From the NCBI GenBank assembly GCA_003117195.1, contig BDSI01000102.1, positions 1 through 64,000 of the forward strand: a stretch of DNA of 64,000 nt, given 5' to 3'. Under the pieces are notes generated by a model, which ran no database searches, was not told the DNA's origin, and saw only the letters and a program-made list of their open reading frames with translations. The stretch comes from Eudorina sp. 2006-703-Eu-15. Taxonomy: Eukaryota > Chlorophyta > Chlorophyceae > Chlamydomonadales > Volvocaceae. Positions within the stretch are counted from its first letter, which is position 1, and the number at the start of each line of letters is the position of its first letter. Both the position numbers and the translations under genes were made by a program. This document shows, one piece after another, positions 50,101 to 61,870 of this stretch.

Positions 50101-50301
50101 CCGCCGCCGCCACCGGCGAATGTACGACAGCCGTCCCATGGGTCGGTCCCGCCCGCCACGTCCCAGGAGGATGCGTTCGAGGGCCTTATGGATCTTCAGG
50201 ATTTCGCGCCGCCGTCGTCTTCGTCGGAGGGGGGCCAGAGGGCGCGGAGGGAGTCGCTGGCCCCGCGACCTGCCCGGCAGGCGGGGGGGCCGGGGGCCTG
50301 A
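44115..50301 (+). CDS. Pentatricopeptide repeat (PPR) protein, probably organellar
   Basis: Exons: 44115-45827, 46027-46187, 46548-46659, 47129-47449, 47740-47885, 48565-48608, 49163-50301. The sum is 3,636 nt, 1,211 aa. Exon 1 (571 aa) begins with a Ser/Arg-rich, acid-poor stretch that could be an organelle transit peptide and is otherwise low complexity. From about residue 550 to 1,060 degenerate helical repeats of PPR type appear, for example NEHTYGTAFKALHRAGRLDM, ACSVLLHIVSQERDVKLAWQ, NCMAHIAAQYGSLDDVRLVY, DSYTYSAMVRAVVNSG, VYNILLAGLARA and DVYTFNALLTAAG. These helix pairs bind single-stranded RNA base by base; algal members stabilise or process chloroplast or mitochondrial transcripts. 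Poly-Ser and poly-Ala insertions split the repeats. The C-terminus is His/Gln-rich with repeated NHH units and is probably not structured. I cannot assign it to a named algal PPR factor. Confidence 0.88.
45933..45980 (+). repeat. Intronic repeat family A, PPR-gene intron 1
   Basis: GCTCTGGCAGCAGTGCAG, then TGTGTCTACCAATGTCCTGT; 46 bases before exon 2. Confidence 0.8.
48156..48184 (-). repeat. Inverted partner of 14632-14660, in PPR-gene intron
   Basis: Perfect 29-base reverse complement of the TIR-intron copy. Confidence 0.85.
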
Positions 50302-51666
50302 ACTGGCACTGGTGGTGGTGGTGACGGTGGTAGTGCCGGGGCGCGGGAGCCAGAGGCCTTCCTCCTCGGGGCGTGACCCAGTTTGGGGACGGGCCCCCTC
50401 CCTCCCCCGCCCCACCCCTAGGAAATGTTTACGAATTTCTATATCCTGGCCCCAACCCCAACCCCTCCTGGGTTGGGCTGTTGGGCGGGCAGGGCATCTC
50501 GGCTCCCACGGCTGTTGCAGGTTGGGTCGCGGGGTGCGTCTTGGCTGTGGGTGGCGTGTGGCATGCATGCGCGGGGTGGGAGTGTGAAGAGGGGGGACTG
50601 TGAAGGTGGGGGATGGCCTGGCGCACGTGGGGGGTCGTCAGCGTACTGGAGGCCGTCGAGCCGTACATCGACAGGTAGCGGGCTGACGGTAGGGTACAGG
50701 ACATTGCTAAACGGGAGGGGGGTTTAACGGGGGGGAGAGGTGGCGGGGAGGGGAGGGGAGTGGCAGCGCCGTGGGTGTTTTGATCTACGACGGGGAGATG
50801 GGCGAGGTGAAAGGAGGAGGTGGGAAGGGGGGAATACGGTACACCTCAAGGGTAGGGACAGCTCCGGGGTGGGTACGTGTTTGCGACACGTCGCCGGCGC
50901 TGTCCCCGTCGTTTCATGCATGTTTGGATCCCCATCGTTGCTTTTGGATCCTTTGGAGCTATTTGTTTTTCGAGGACCAGCGTCGTAGGCTTTGTCATGA
51001 CTCGATTGATGATTGTTAGTCATGTCCCGCACCTGCCGTACGGATCTTGAGACCTTCTCAGTTGGCTGGTGTTGTGGTGTATGAATCCCGAAACCCCAAA
51101 CTCCATAGATGTTGAAAATTCATACCCTGTGTGCGGCATCCGGCGGCGCTTCTCTTTTGCACCGCCATTATGATGCAACCAGGCGGTCCAGGAAGGCACA
51201 GCAATGGGAGGCGGCACAGCAGTGTGGCGCGAAGGGCGTCGCAGTGCACCAGGCCAGTGAAACGACCGACAACCAGGCGGGGTGGCGGTTGGTGGTTTGG
51301 TTTCGGAGGTCACCCGGGGAAAAGCCACGTATACCGCTGTCTAAACTCTAACCGCCCCGCCCCGAGGACCTCTCTACACACAAGAAGGAGGGCGATCGCT
51401 CCTGGAACAAACCTACAAACCTACTCCGCACGTCAGCATGCATCTGCACGTCTGTACATGTCGTACACTCGTACAGTGTGAGAGTACTGCAGCCCGATGA
51501 CGGCATGAGGCCCAACAGTTTACGACACGCTCGCACGCGTGAAAGCCCCTGCTGCCTCCCGGACCGCCCACCCACCCACCCACCCACCACGCGACCAGGC
51601 CGCGTTTCCCCATCCACCCGCTCGCCCCGCTCGCCTGCCCCAGTCGGTGGGTACCCCGCCGCCGCC

Positions 51667-51902
51667 CAGGGTGGCTATCTTAAGATATGAATATATATTC
51701 GGCCGAAAATCTTGAGTTTTGATAGATACTTTCCCTCGGGAGAAAAATGAGGTTTTAGATACTCATGGCCTCTCGCGCGGGGAAAAGCCCCCTTGAGTAG
51801 ATAAAATGCCGGCAAAAGCTCCCTCCGACAGATACTTTCAGCACGATTGGGCGAGGAGTATCTCCGGCCGTAGATACTCTGCAAAATAAGATAGCCACCC
51901 TG
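51667..51902. mobile_element. Non-autonomous hAT-like MITE, 236 bp
   Basis: The segment is bounded by perfect 16-bp terminal inverted repeats, CAGGGTGGCTATCTTA at the left and its complement at the right. It is flanked on both sides by the 8-bp direct repeat CCGCCGCC (51659-51666 and 51903-51910). CAGGG ends and 8-bp target duplications are the marks of the hAT superfamily. The interior is AT-rich compared with the neighbourhood and repeats AGATACT several times. No transposase is encoded. The flanking duplication is part of a GCC-rich run, so it is weaker evidence than the inverted repeats. Confidence 0.8.
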
Positions 51903-52555
51903 CCGCCGCCCCCCTGGAGTCCGGTCGGTACCCACCGGAGCCAACCGTCAACTGCCAACTGCTACACGTCCGGCAGGCAGGTCGGCCGGCAGCTAACCCA
52001 CCACGCGCCACCCGTTCCCCCCTGCTGCGCCAAGCGCCATCGCCCGACCGCCCGACCGACCGCCTGGGCCACGGCCCCTAGGGGGCCACGGCCGGAGCTG
52101 GGCGCCTCCCCTCCCCTCCCCTCCCTGCCCACCCCGGTTTCCTTGGAAGGGGGGGGTCAGGGCCCCCCACCCCCCGGGGGTCTTGTCTTCCGTTTGAACA
52201 TGCAGCCCTTCAGTACCGTACCGTACTGAACCGCACCGGGCGGCTGCTTGCGCCCCTTTCATCAACCTGCCAGCACCGGTCCACACCCGCATGTCACCGG
52301 GTGATAGACCCCTCATGTCAGTAGTAAGGACATCGAACCCGCGAGAGTTACCTGTGTGGGGTGGCGGTTGTCCCCCGCCCTCCGAAACCACTCGGTCCGT
52401 TGCGGTCCTGGGTTCGGAGCTGTCTGGTGTCCCCATCCTTTCCGCATTCAGCCAGCAACCACCAACCAGCAACCATAAACAGAATATATGGGTCCGATCG
52501 CGGTGCGCGCATCCACCAAGTCGAGTGACCCCGGGCCGCGCCACCCACCCGAACT

Positions 52556-52704
<149 letters not shown>

Positions 52705-52943
52705 AACTACAGGGTCGGTCTCTTATCTAAACACACTTATCTAAACACACAACTACACCACGGGAGGCTTCCTAGCCATGCGCCACAATCCATCTCCATC
52801 TCGGCCCTCGAGAGCGGCCGCGAAAAGCGGACACGACGCACCGAAACCCCCCGCGGTAACCCCTAACTTCCCCTCCACCCCCAACTGAGCCCGGCCGCCG
52901 TATCCGTTCCTCCAATCTGAACGAGAGCTTGCCCTCCCCCGGA

Positions 52944-55900
52944 TCAGTTGTTGTCGGGCAGTTGGGGCGCCGCGGGCGTGGCGTCGGCGATGGCGCGCAC
53001 CAGCTGCTGCTTGGAGGCGGGCGCGAAGAAGCGAGCCTGAGGGTGGGGGCGGGGAGGGGTATGGGAAATTGGTAGACATATTATATAAGGGGGGAGAGGG
53101 GGCTAAACGTTGCGGGGGGTGGGGGCGAGGGCCGCGCCGCGGTTTCGCCTTCTTCTTCATCAACAATCACGGAGGAGAAGGGGGGTGCGGAGCAGCCGAG
53201 GAGTTTCGCTTGGCTTGGCTTTGCTTTGCTTGGTCATCATTGCATGAAAGCCGAGGATTCAATCGACGGTGGAGTCCCTCCCATCCCCGTCCGCGCCCGG
53301 CGAGACCTGCATACCGTCGGTACGACGGATGCCGCCGTACCCGCCGTTCACAATCACACACGCAGTGCCCGCGACCTGATGTCCGTCCGACCCCACAGCC
53401 CCCCACGCGGACTCGGGCCCCCACCCCCACTCACTCTAAACATAACGCTATACCCTATCCCCCCCCGACATGGACCCCCACCCCTGGACCCCCATCCCTG
53501 GACCCTACCCATGAACCCTACCCCTGGACCCTACCCCTGGCCCCCACCCCTGGACCCAGCCGCCCCGGCCCCACCCCGCCCCCGCCCCGATATGGGCCCC
53601 ACCCCTGCAACCCTAGACGCCTAGACCCCCGCCGCCCCCCCCACCTGCAAGAACATCCGCTCCGCATCCGCCTTGCGGCCCTTCTCCTTCAGAAACACAC
53701 CCTTGGCCAGGTAGCCCCGGTAGTCCTGGGAAGGGGGGGAATTGGGTGGGAGGGGGGAGGGAAGGGGGGGTAAGTTTCAAGCCAGGAGGGCGGGAGGAGG
53801 CGGAATACAGGAAATTGGTAGACAAATTCATATCGCGCTGCTGCCAGAGCGAAGGTCCCGGGGAGGGGTTGGGGGGGAGGAGAAAGGGAGCAAGGGGAAA
53901 GGGCACACATGTAGACCTGGCACGTGGGTGCGGACCCGTGGGGCAGCAGGCGCGACCCGCCGATCGCGTGACAATCGTACAGTCTGCCGTACCTCTGGGA
54001 AGGCCTTGGTCAGTTCGTCGTACGTCGCCAGCGCGTCCTGATCGTGCCCCCTCCAGGCGCTGTACACCTTGGCCGTCAACAGCTCCACACCCACGGGGTC
54101 CAGCGGCCGCTGCTGCGGCGGTACGGCACCCAGCTGCTGTACGGCCGTCGGCGTCTCCTGTACGGCGCCTGTCGCCGATGTCGACGCCGCCGCCGCCGGC
54201 GGCTCGTCGGTCAGCGGCGGAGCCTCCAGCACCTCCGGCGCCGCCGCGACCGCCACCGCCTCCGCCACCGCCTCGGACGACGACGCCTCGGCGGCAGCGG
54301 CGACCTCCGGCGCCGCCGCCGCCGCCGCTGGCTCCTCCGCGGCCGTGGGCGCAGCCGGCTCCGGTGCGACTGGTATGCTGCTGCTGCTGCTGCTGGTGGT
54401 GGCCGTCGACTTGCTCCGCAGCTCCTCCCTCACCCCCCGCAACGAATCGATCGCTTTGGCGTAGTCGTTGTTGGCGATGTACGCGTCCACCAGCCCCGTC
54501 AGCAGCTGCAGATCCGGCTGCGTGACGGCCGACCCAGGGGTCTGCTGCTGCCGCCGCAGCTCCACGGCGCGTTCGAAGGCGGGAACGGCCTTACGCGGCT
54601 GCTGACTCAGCAGGGAGCTCTCGCCCAGCAGCCGCCACACCTCCGCGTCGTTAGGGTTCCTGAGGGATGGGGTGGAGGCGGGGGTTGTAGGATTTGAGGT
54701 CGGAGGAGATGAGACTTGAACGGTTTTAGAGGATGTGATGGCTATAGCGGAGCTGACGTTTTCGGGCATTGGGATGACGGCGGGACATGTACGGATCGCG
54801 TGTGTGGAGCCCCGCCGTCCCGGGCTGCACGGCGGGAACCCGGAATGGCGCGAGAGGTAGGTAGGTTCGTACGTACGTGCGTACGACGGACAGTGCCGTA
54901 CATGGCGCGCGCACGTGGCGACCGCGTGTGACCGCGTTACCTCTTGCTCAGCTTCTCCAGCAGACCCGCGGCCTTGTCGTACTCGAGCAGCTTGGCGTAC
55001 GTCGTGGCCAGCGCCTCCGTCGCGTCGTCGTCGTTGGGGTTCACCTTTTGGGAGGGTGGGGTGGGGGGCGGGAGAGGGGGGTGGGAGAGGAGGTTGGGTG
55101 GGAGAGGGGGTTGGGCACGCATGTGTGTTTAGAAATGCAACCCGCCCGACCCAAGCCAACCTCCAAACCCTAACCTTCCAGCGGGGTGGGGGGATGGGGG
55201 TGGGGTGGGTGTGTGTACGCGTGTGTGTATGTACGGAAACAATGTGGTGCGGGATGCCGTGTTTTTGGAGGTTCCCCGGTCGACATCCTGGGGCCCGTTG
55301 GGCAGCCCGCGGGGCGGCGGGCGGGCGGGCGGACGGTTGTGTGGAGAGACCCGGCTTCTGCGGTTTCGCTGTCTGAATTTGACATGGAGGAGGGGCATGT
55401 TCCGCCAAGGGGGGGGTGGTCCACCCCTTGAGAAGCTTTGGGCGCCACCCCTGCGGTGTCTGTGTCGGTGTCGGTGTGGGTGTCTGTGTGGGTGTCGGTG
55501 GCTAGGCTTTCGTTCTCGCGTGGACCACCCCTGCTGCACCACCAAACCCCTGCTGCACCACCAAACCCCTGCCGGGGCCCATCACCATGCAACCCTGCCG
55601 GATGCAGCTCGGCTCCGAGATCCGAGATGCGAGATGCGAGATCCGCACTGGACCCTGCTGAGTTTGAGAGCGGATGGGTGGGCTGAGTTTGATTGAGAGC
55701 GGATGCAACACCCCCCACAACCCGCCCATCCGCGTCGTTGTTGTTTCGGACCGCTGAGCTCCCAAGTGCCCTGCCGCACACACACTTACACTCACACACG
55801 CATGTGTGTTTAGACACGAGACCCGCCCGACCCAAACCACGCATGTGTGGGAACGACACGCTGCCGGGCCCTGCCGTACCGACCTTGAGCTGCTCCTCGT

Positions 55901-56696
55901 ACAACGAGATCTTGGTCTTGAGGATCTTCTCCTCGATGGCATCCGGGGGCGCCTGCGCCGGCCGTACCCCGGAGTACCGCTTGGAGGAGGGCGCGTAATC
56001 GCCCGCCGCCACCAGTACGAAAACCGCGATGAAGACGATCGCGCCCGCCGCAAGACCGAACTGACTGGGCCCTATGTTCGCGTCGCGAAGCTTCGGATCC
56101 GAAATGTCGCTCGCGCCGCCGGCAGCAGCCATCAGCGTCTGTGAGATCGGCGGCGGGTTGGCGTAGATGTTGCCGCCGCCGGCGGCGCCGGCGGGCGCGC
56201 CGTCAAAGACCGCCGGCTTCGCCGCCTCCGCGGCGGCGGCGGTGCTGCCGTCGGCGGCGGACGCCGCGGCGGCGGCGACGCGCTCCTTGCCGGCGGCCTT
56301 AAGCGCCTGCAGGCGCGCGTTGAACTCCTCCTCTTCCTCCGAAACCACCTCCGGAACCAGGAGGCTGGTTTGAAATTTGGCGCCAGCGAGGGGGTCGGGC
56401 CCGAGGGGCTGATTCTGGCGCTGGTTGGGGATGGGGCCCACATCGCCGGGCTGCAGCTGCACGCGTTTGCCCTTGCCCTTGCGGCCCTTGACTGGGGCGT
56501 CGTCCTCCCCCGTGTGGGACGGCGTCGGCTTGGGCTTGCCGAAGCCCTTGGCTGCGTTCACCGACAGGCGGAGGGTTCTCACCCTGGAGGGAACGCCGCA
56601 GCGCGCGGCGACGCCGATTGATGGAGTCCGCGCGATGGGCAGAGCCGGTGTTGCTCGACGGAGCCGGCAGCCTAAATTAAATTGTGGCGCTTGCAT
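52944..56696 (-). CDS. Membrane-anchored tetratricopeptide (TPR) protein, probably chloroplast
   Basis: Exons: 56696-55884, 55044-54941, 54659-53993, 53725-53645, 53036-52944. They sum to 1,758 nt, 585 aa. The open frame extends further upstream, but the start at 56696 gives an Arg/Ala/Ser-rich, acid-free N-terminus typical of a chloroplast transit peptide. A single hydrophobic segment (about residues 214-232, FGLAAGAIVFIAVFVLVAA) is followed by TPR helices: SLYEEQLKVNPNDDDATEAL, LLEYDKAAGLLEKLSK, NPNDAEVWRLLGESSLLS, QPRKAVPAFERAVEL. A Ala/Pro/Glu-rich linker interrupts them before the last pair (DYRGYLAKGVFLKEKGRKAD). The layout resembles a land-plant family of chloroplast TPR proteins of unknown function (I recall At1g78915-like members, not verified). 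TPRs bind partner proteins, so assembly or scaffolding at the thylakoid or envelope is likely. Head-to-head with another TPR gene. Confidence 0.84.
53060..53090 (-). repeat. Intronic repeat family A, TPR-gene last intron
   Basis: In gene sense it reads TATAATATGTCTACCAATTT followed by CCCAT; 24 bases before the acceptor. Confidence 0.75.
53806..53850 (-). repeat. Intronic repeat family A, TPR-gene intron 3
   Basis: In gene sense it reads GCTCTGGCAGCAGCGCGATA, then a TGTCTACCAATTTCCTGTAT-like stretch; about 80 bases before the acceptor. Confidence 0.8.
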
Positions 56697-57040
56697 AATT
56701 GTACTTGTGGAGGCCAGTACGGGGTGATGGTGGCAGTAAGTTTGTCGGGGCTGCGAAAGGCGACAAACAAGTAAATCGTCGAATCTGGCGACAGATAGCG
56801 GATTTAACGTGACAAATATATTCCAATATGAGAATATCTTCGCCCAGAGGATTCTAGTGTGGGTCAAACCAGCAAAAACAAAAGCTTGTCGTCAGATCGG
56901 AGAGACGTACGACGGCCACAAAACGGCCACCTGTCTGTGAAGCATTACAAGTCGCGTACAGTTCATAAGTGATTGTTTCGTGCTGCACGCGTCGTGTCAA
57001 TTGAGCTGAATCCAAGTTTCATATCGCTAAAGTCTGAAGA
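56697..57040. promoter_or_regulatory. Compact divergent promoter between two TPR genes
   Basis: Only 344 bases separate the start codons of the two head-to-head TPR genes. The stretch is AT-richer than its flanks and must carry both transcription starts and both 5' leaders, which makes co-regulation likely. No individual motif is assigned. Confidence 0.55.
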
Positions 57041-59909
57041 ATGCAGGCGACCATGCTGCACGCCCCAGGATCAGCAGGGCTTCGGATCGTCTCAGGACGG
57101 CGGTGAGTGCAACGGTCACTTCTGGGGACTGTGGTCACTGCCTTCAGATGCCCATTTTGATGTCGGCGACATTGCGTACACCGAGCCAGTTCCTACGTCA
57201 GCCGGTTTTTGCGCGACGTGCCTGCATTTCTCACTGATCCAACAAACTCCTACTTCCGCACAGTATTGGGCTCGCATCCGGCGATTTGTAACACTTTTCC
57301 TTTCGGCGCATATGCCAACCATCAGCAACCATCACACTTGGGCATTCACGACCCATACGTCATGCAGCGCCCTCCAACCACACCAAAACATCCTCCTCAT
57401 ACCCCATAACCAGCCATAACACCCGAACCCCCTTCCTATCCTGGGTACTCAAACTGCTCCGCCAAAACCCAAACCCATTCCACCACCACCAGGGTGCCCC
57501 CCGCGACCGCAAGGCGCTGCACCCCCACTCCGGCGCGTCCGCAGCAGATGACCCTGCAGCACTCCACCACCAACAGCAGCAGCACCAGCAGCGTCAGCGC
57601 CACCGCCTCTCCAGTCCCTCGCTGGGTGGTCCGCGCCGCCGCCTCGGACCCTCTGGCGGCTGAAGAGGACCCAGAGACGGCCCGGGAGGCCATCGAGTTG
57701 GGGAACAAGTTCGCTAAGGCCAGCCGGTGGGGCACTAGGGCCGGGGCCGGAAGGGGGGGAGGGGGCTTGAGGGCCGGTGGGGCGGGGAGGAGGGGGGTTC
57801 GCTGACTTGATTGACATGTGGGGGCCGAGTGGGTCACATGGGTCCGCAAGGCGTGGACCTATCCCCCTTGGGAAAAGGCGAGGGGGCCCCCGATCGCTGT
57901 ACACACGTTGTCCCGGCCTTGTCCGTTGCCGTACACATGGTCCTGGCGTTGTCCTGGGGAGCGAGATGGGGAGGGGGGTTGGGTTCCCTATCCTTCCCTT
58001 GCCGATCTGACCTGCGCTCTGGCAGCGGCGCAGCTTAACCATGTCGACCAATGTCCTACACCCCACCATCCCGGTGTTTGACGCGGGGCTGGATGTTTCT
58101 GGGCTGTTTTTCTTTTTAAACACCTCCATCCCTCTCCATCCCCGCCCCCACACCCCGCCCTCCCCCGTCAGGTGGGCGGAGGCTCTTGCGGTGTACGAAA
58201 AGGCGCTTACGCTGCCGGGAACCGGCCTGAAGCGCTACCGGTGCGTCGGAGGCTGCCTGCCTGGGGTGGTGGCGGTGGTGGTGGTGGTGGCGGTGGTGGT
58301 GGTGGTGGTGGCGGTGGTGGTGGTGGTGGCGGTGGTGGCGGTGGTAGTGTGCCCATCGGTCTGTGTGTCGGTCGGGTGGTATGTCGATCGACCTGTGTGC
58401 CAGGAACCTCATGCCACAACCGCCATAGAGCCCCGCCACCCTACGTCACCCCCTGTCAACCAATTTCCTATGCCCCTGGGGGTCTCGTCCCTCGCGGCAT
58501 GTGAGAGGTTGCCTCCGAGATGCGCTCCACATCACCTCCCCTTCGCCCCCCTTGCCCACATCCCGACCCCAGTCCGCCACGCTCACCCATCCCCCTGTCC
58601 CTACCCCTGTCCCTACCCCTGCCCTCCCTCCGCCCGTAACCCTGCTACCCTCACACCACATCCCTGGCTGAACATCCCCTGGGCCCCTGCCCCTGCGCCC
58701 CCCGGCTGCCCTGCCCTCCCACCCCCCTAACCCCCCTTCCCCACCCTCCCATCCCCCCCCCCTGGCCCCCCCAGCGACAAGCCCCGGCTGATCAGCGACG
58801 GGGAGCGGTCCGCCGCCCTCTTCAACATCGCCTGCTGCCAGGGCCAGCTGGGGGACATCCGTAGTGGACTTGTGGCGTTGGCGGGTGAGGGGGGGAGGGA
58901 GGGGGTAGGCAGGGGAGGGGAGGGAGGGAGGGAGGGAGGGAGGGAGGGAGGGAGGGAGGGAGGGAGGGAGGGAGGGAGGGAGGGAGGGAGGGAGGGAGGG
59001 AGGGAGGGAGGGAGGGAGGGAGGGAGGGAGGGAGAAAGGGAGGGAGAAAGGGAGGGAGAAAGGGAGGGAGAAAGGGAGGGAGAAAGGGAGGGAGGGAGGG
59101 AGGGAGGGAGGGAGGGAGGGAGGGAGAAAGGGAGGGAGAAAGGGAGGGAGAAAGGGAGGGGGAGGGGAGGCGAGGGCAGAAAGGGATGTGGCGGTGTCGT
59201 AGTTCTCAGCACATTTTACTGACTGCCCCCAGCGCAAAGGGTCGTGGAACAGCGCGAGGCAATCAGACGGGGAGCGGGGGAGCCGGGTGCTCTGTGTGAG
59301 GTGGCTTAGCTGTCCCATTGACAAAAGGGGGTGCGGGGGTGCCGGAAGCGGAGAATCCATTGCCCGGAGTTCCGGCCCCGGGGGGCCCGGTCGGGGCCAC
59401 TCCTTGCCCTTGCATTCAGGCATTCACCCACCCACGCACCCAGCCTTCTTTTCTGCCTGCCTTGCCTCTCTGCCTGGTCGGTGCCCCACTGCTTCATTCC
59501 CCTCTCTTCCCCGCCCCGGTAGGCTGCCTGGAGCTGGGCTACGACGACTTCGCGCAGCTGCGTTCGGATCCGGATCTGGAGCCGCTCCGCCGGGACGACC
59601 GCTTCGAGGTGCGCGGGTCGGGGGGGCGTGGCAGGAGGTCGGGTGGATGGGGGCGTGTGTGTGTCTGCCTGTACGGCGCTTAGTAACTGAGAAGATGACT
59701 CATCCCAGCCACGTGTAGGGCTTCGTCGTGCCCCGCTATTTCCCCCCCCCTTCCCGCCCGCCCATCGTTCCTGGGTTTGGTTTAGAATAGTTCTTCTGAA
59801 CCACCCATCCATCCACCCGCTCCCCCAGGGCCTTTTGAAGCGCTTCGAGCGGCCTTCGGGATCCTTCGGCGGCTTCCTCGGCGGCTTCTTCAACGGCAAC
59901 AAGAAGTGA
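57041..59909 (+). CDS. Small TPR protein, probably chloroplast
   Basis: Exons: 57041-57102, 57493-57726, 58172-58240, 58775-58884, 59523-59608, 59829-59909. They give 642 nt, 213 aa, TGA at 59907. The first 50-60 residues are rich in Ser, Thr, Arg and Ala and nearly free of acids, as in an organelle transit peptide. A TPR follows: AIELGNKFAKASRWAEALAV, then a helix pair containing RSAALFNIACCQGQLGD. The C-terminal part, YDDFAQLRSDPDLEPLRRD followed by RFEGLLKRFE, is the typical end of plant and cyanobacterial TPR proteins. It ends in Gly/Phe-rich FGGFLGGFFNGNKK. Proteins of this build help assemble photosynthetic complexes, but I cannot name this one. The last codons and stop are duplicated in tandem just downstream. 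Intron 4 is a long GGGA microsatellite. Confidence 0.84.
58016..58060 (+). repeat. Intronic repeat family A, small TPR gene intron 2
   Basis: GCTCTGGCAGCGGCGCAGCT, then ATGTCGACCAATGTCCTACA; followed within 40 bases by a family B copy and then exon 3. Confidence 0.8.
58094..58130 (+). repeat. Intronic repeat family B, small TPR gene intron 2
   Basis: GTTTCTGGGCTGTTTTTCTT, then TTTAAACACCTCC, 42 bases before the exon. A close relative is in ETFB intron 2 at 37866-37935. Confidence 0.65.
58915..59170. repeat. GGGA microsatellite filling TPR-gene intron 4
   Basis: Long purine-only array of GGGA with interspersed GAAAGGGAG units. It starts about 30 bases after the donor at 58885. Confidence 0.97.
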
Positions 59910-59958
59910 GGGCGGACGGAGGGTTCTTCAACGGCAACAAGAAGTGAGGGCGGACGGA
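59883..59958 (+). repeat. 38-bp tandem duplication across the TPR-gene stop codon
   Basis: 59883-59920 and 59921-59958 differ by one base. Each contains CTTCAACGGCAACAAG-type coding end plus TGA; the second copy lies in the 3' untranslated region. Confidence 0.95.
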
Positions 59959-61336
59959 GGGGTTGCCGCTGCTGGTGCTGGTGCTGGTGCTGCGGCTCGC
60001 TGCTGGTGCTGCTCTTCCGGATGCCGTCTCAGTGGTGGTGGTGGTGGCTCAAGGGATAGGGATCCCGGCAGAGGCGGGTTGACACTGCCGGCCCACACGT
60101 TTGCGTGGTACAGCGGAAGGGCTGCGAAAGGGTGGGGGGGGGTGAGGAAGCTGGGGAGGGGAAGGGGGAGGGAGAGGGGAGGGGGCAGACCCAACCCCCC
60201 CCCCCCGAGGACGCGCTGCCGTGGGCCGCCGGTCAGTCGGCGCTAGGGGGGCGGTCCATCTGCGGCTTTTGGGGGGGGAGGGGGTGGCGGCAGATGCCGG
60301 GGCAGCGCGACGACGACAAGGACCGCGGCTGCAGGAGGGACCCGGCGGGGGCCAGGGAGGGGTCCCTAGGCCTGCCGGTACGCAGCGGAGGCTGGGATGA
60401 ATCATGAGGTCAGGACGCGTCAGGACAGGTCAGGACAGGTCGGCCGCTGCTGCTGGTTGAGGCGGCATGCGGGTTCGCGGGCGTCACAGGTAGTGAGTTT
60501 GCGCATTTGTGCAACCCCTCCCGCCCTCCCTCCCCCGCCCCCTGGAGCTAGCTCCCGCACAACAGGGGGGTCTGGGCCACAGCCCCGAAGGAGGGGGATG
60601 GCGCGCGAGTGGTACGGCCGCCTCCGGGCGACTCTGGTACGTCAGTCAGTCCGTCCGTCAGTCAGCCATGCGGGGTCGGTGGAATGTGGGCCTTGCTTGG
60701 GAGACGGGTGGCGTTTGGTTGCGGCGGGTGCGAGGGGTCGGCAGGCAAAGCGGGGCGGGGCAGGAACGTGCTGTCTCGCGGAGAGCAGCTCCAACGAAGG
60801 CGCGGAACCGCGGATTGAAGAGAGCGGGGATGCAAAGAATGTCGTACATCCCCACAGCTGTGGGGACTGGCAGAGTGAGAGATGGTGTCGTCCCAGACCA
60901 CCCGGAGGGGCCGGGCCCCGCGTTCCTTGTCGGGCTGTTTTGGCTCACTGACATGGCTGTCCATGGAGGGGACACTCCTGCTCAGCGTAGTGCCGTACGT
61001 GCCGTACAAGTCGAGCACGGACATGACAGTACGAGCCATGCTCAGGAGGTGGTGGGGAACGCCCGGGGGAGGACCTCGGGGGGCCCCCTCCCTTCTCGGG
61101 CAGCAGTGCAGTGTGGATGTGTACGTTGCGCTCCAGTCCCCCAAGTGTGGGGGGTGGGGAGGTCCGTCGTTGCAACTGTACAGCGGGTCGCTCGCCACGG
61201 GCGTCGATGTGTTGATGACGTTCGGCATCACAAGCAACCCGCCCGGCTGTTGCTGTTGCGTGTGCGCGTGTGTGTGCAAGTCGATGCCAGCAGGAGTGAG
61301 GTCAGGGCCAGGTGGGATGGCTCTTGGTGTTCCCGC

Positions 61337-61431
61337 GGGAGTCGCTGCTCTTCAGGGAGTCGCTGCTCTTCAGGGAGTCGCTGCTCTTCAGGGAGTCGCT
61401 GCTCTTCAGGGAGTCGCTGCTCTTCAGGGAG
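61337..61431. repeat. 18-bp tandem repeat
   Basis: Five perfect copies of GGGAGTCGCTGCTCTTCA. Confidence 0.97.
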
Positions 61432-61870
61432 AGGGCCGGCCACAAGATCTGCGCCTGTGGGGGGAGGGGGGGAGGGGATATCCTCCTCGAGGCCGTTACG
61501 GGCGGAATGAAGGGTTACATAGGCCCCAGCAGGGGGAGATATCCGTTTTGATCCTCCGAAACCAAACACCATTGTCGTACCGGGCGCAGGGCCCCTGACA
61601 AGGACCCCTCCCTGGTGGCGCTGTAGCCCTGTAGGGCGTGGGGATGTACGGCAAGGGTATTTATTGCCCGCACCCGCCGCTTCGCCCCTAACCCCCGCCA
61701 CCTGCGAAGCGCGATCTCTGCCGCCATTAACGGTCAACGGATAACGGACACGGAATCAAAGAATTAAAATATGAAAACGCGTCAGAGCGATTGCTGAGTT
61801 GCGGAGATGGGTGATCCTGTGCTCGCGGCTTGTCGATAGCGGCTGGTCTATTGTCTGAGTCACAAGACAG

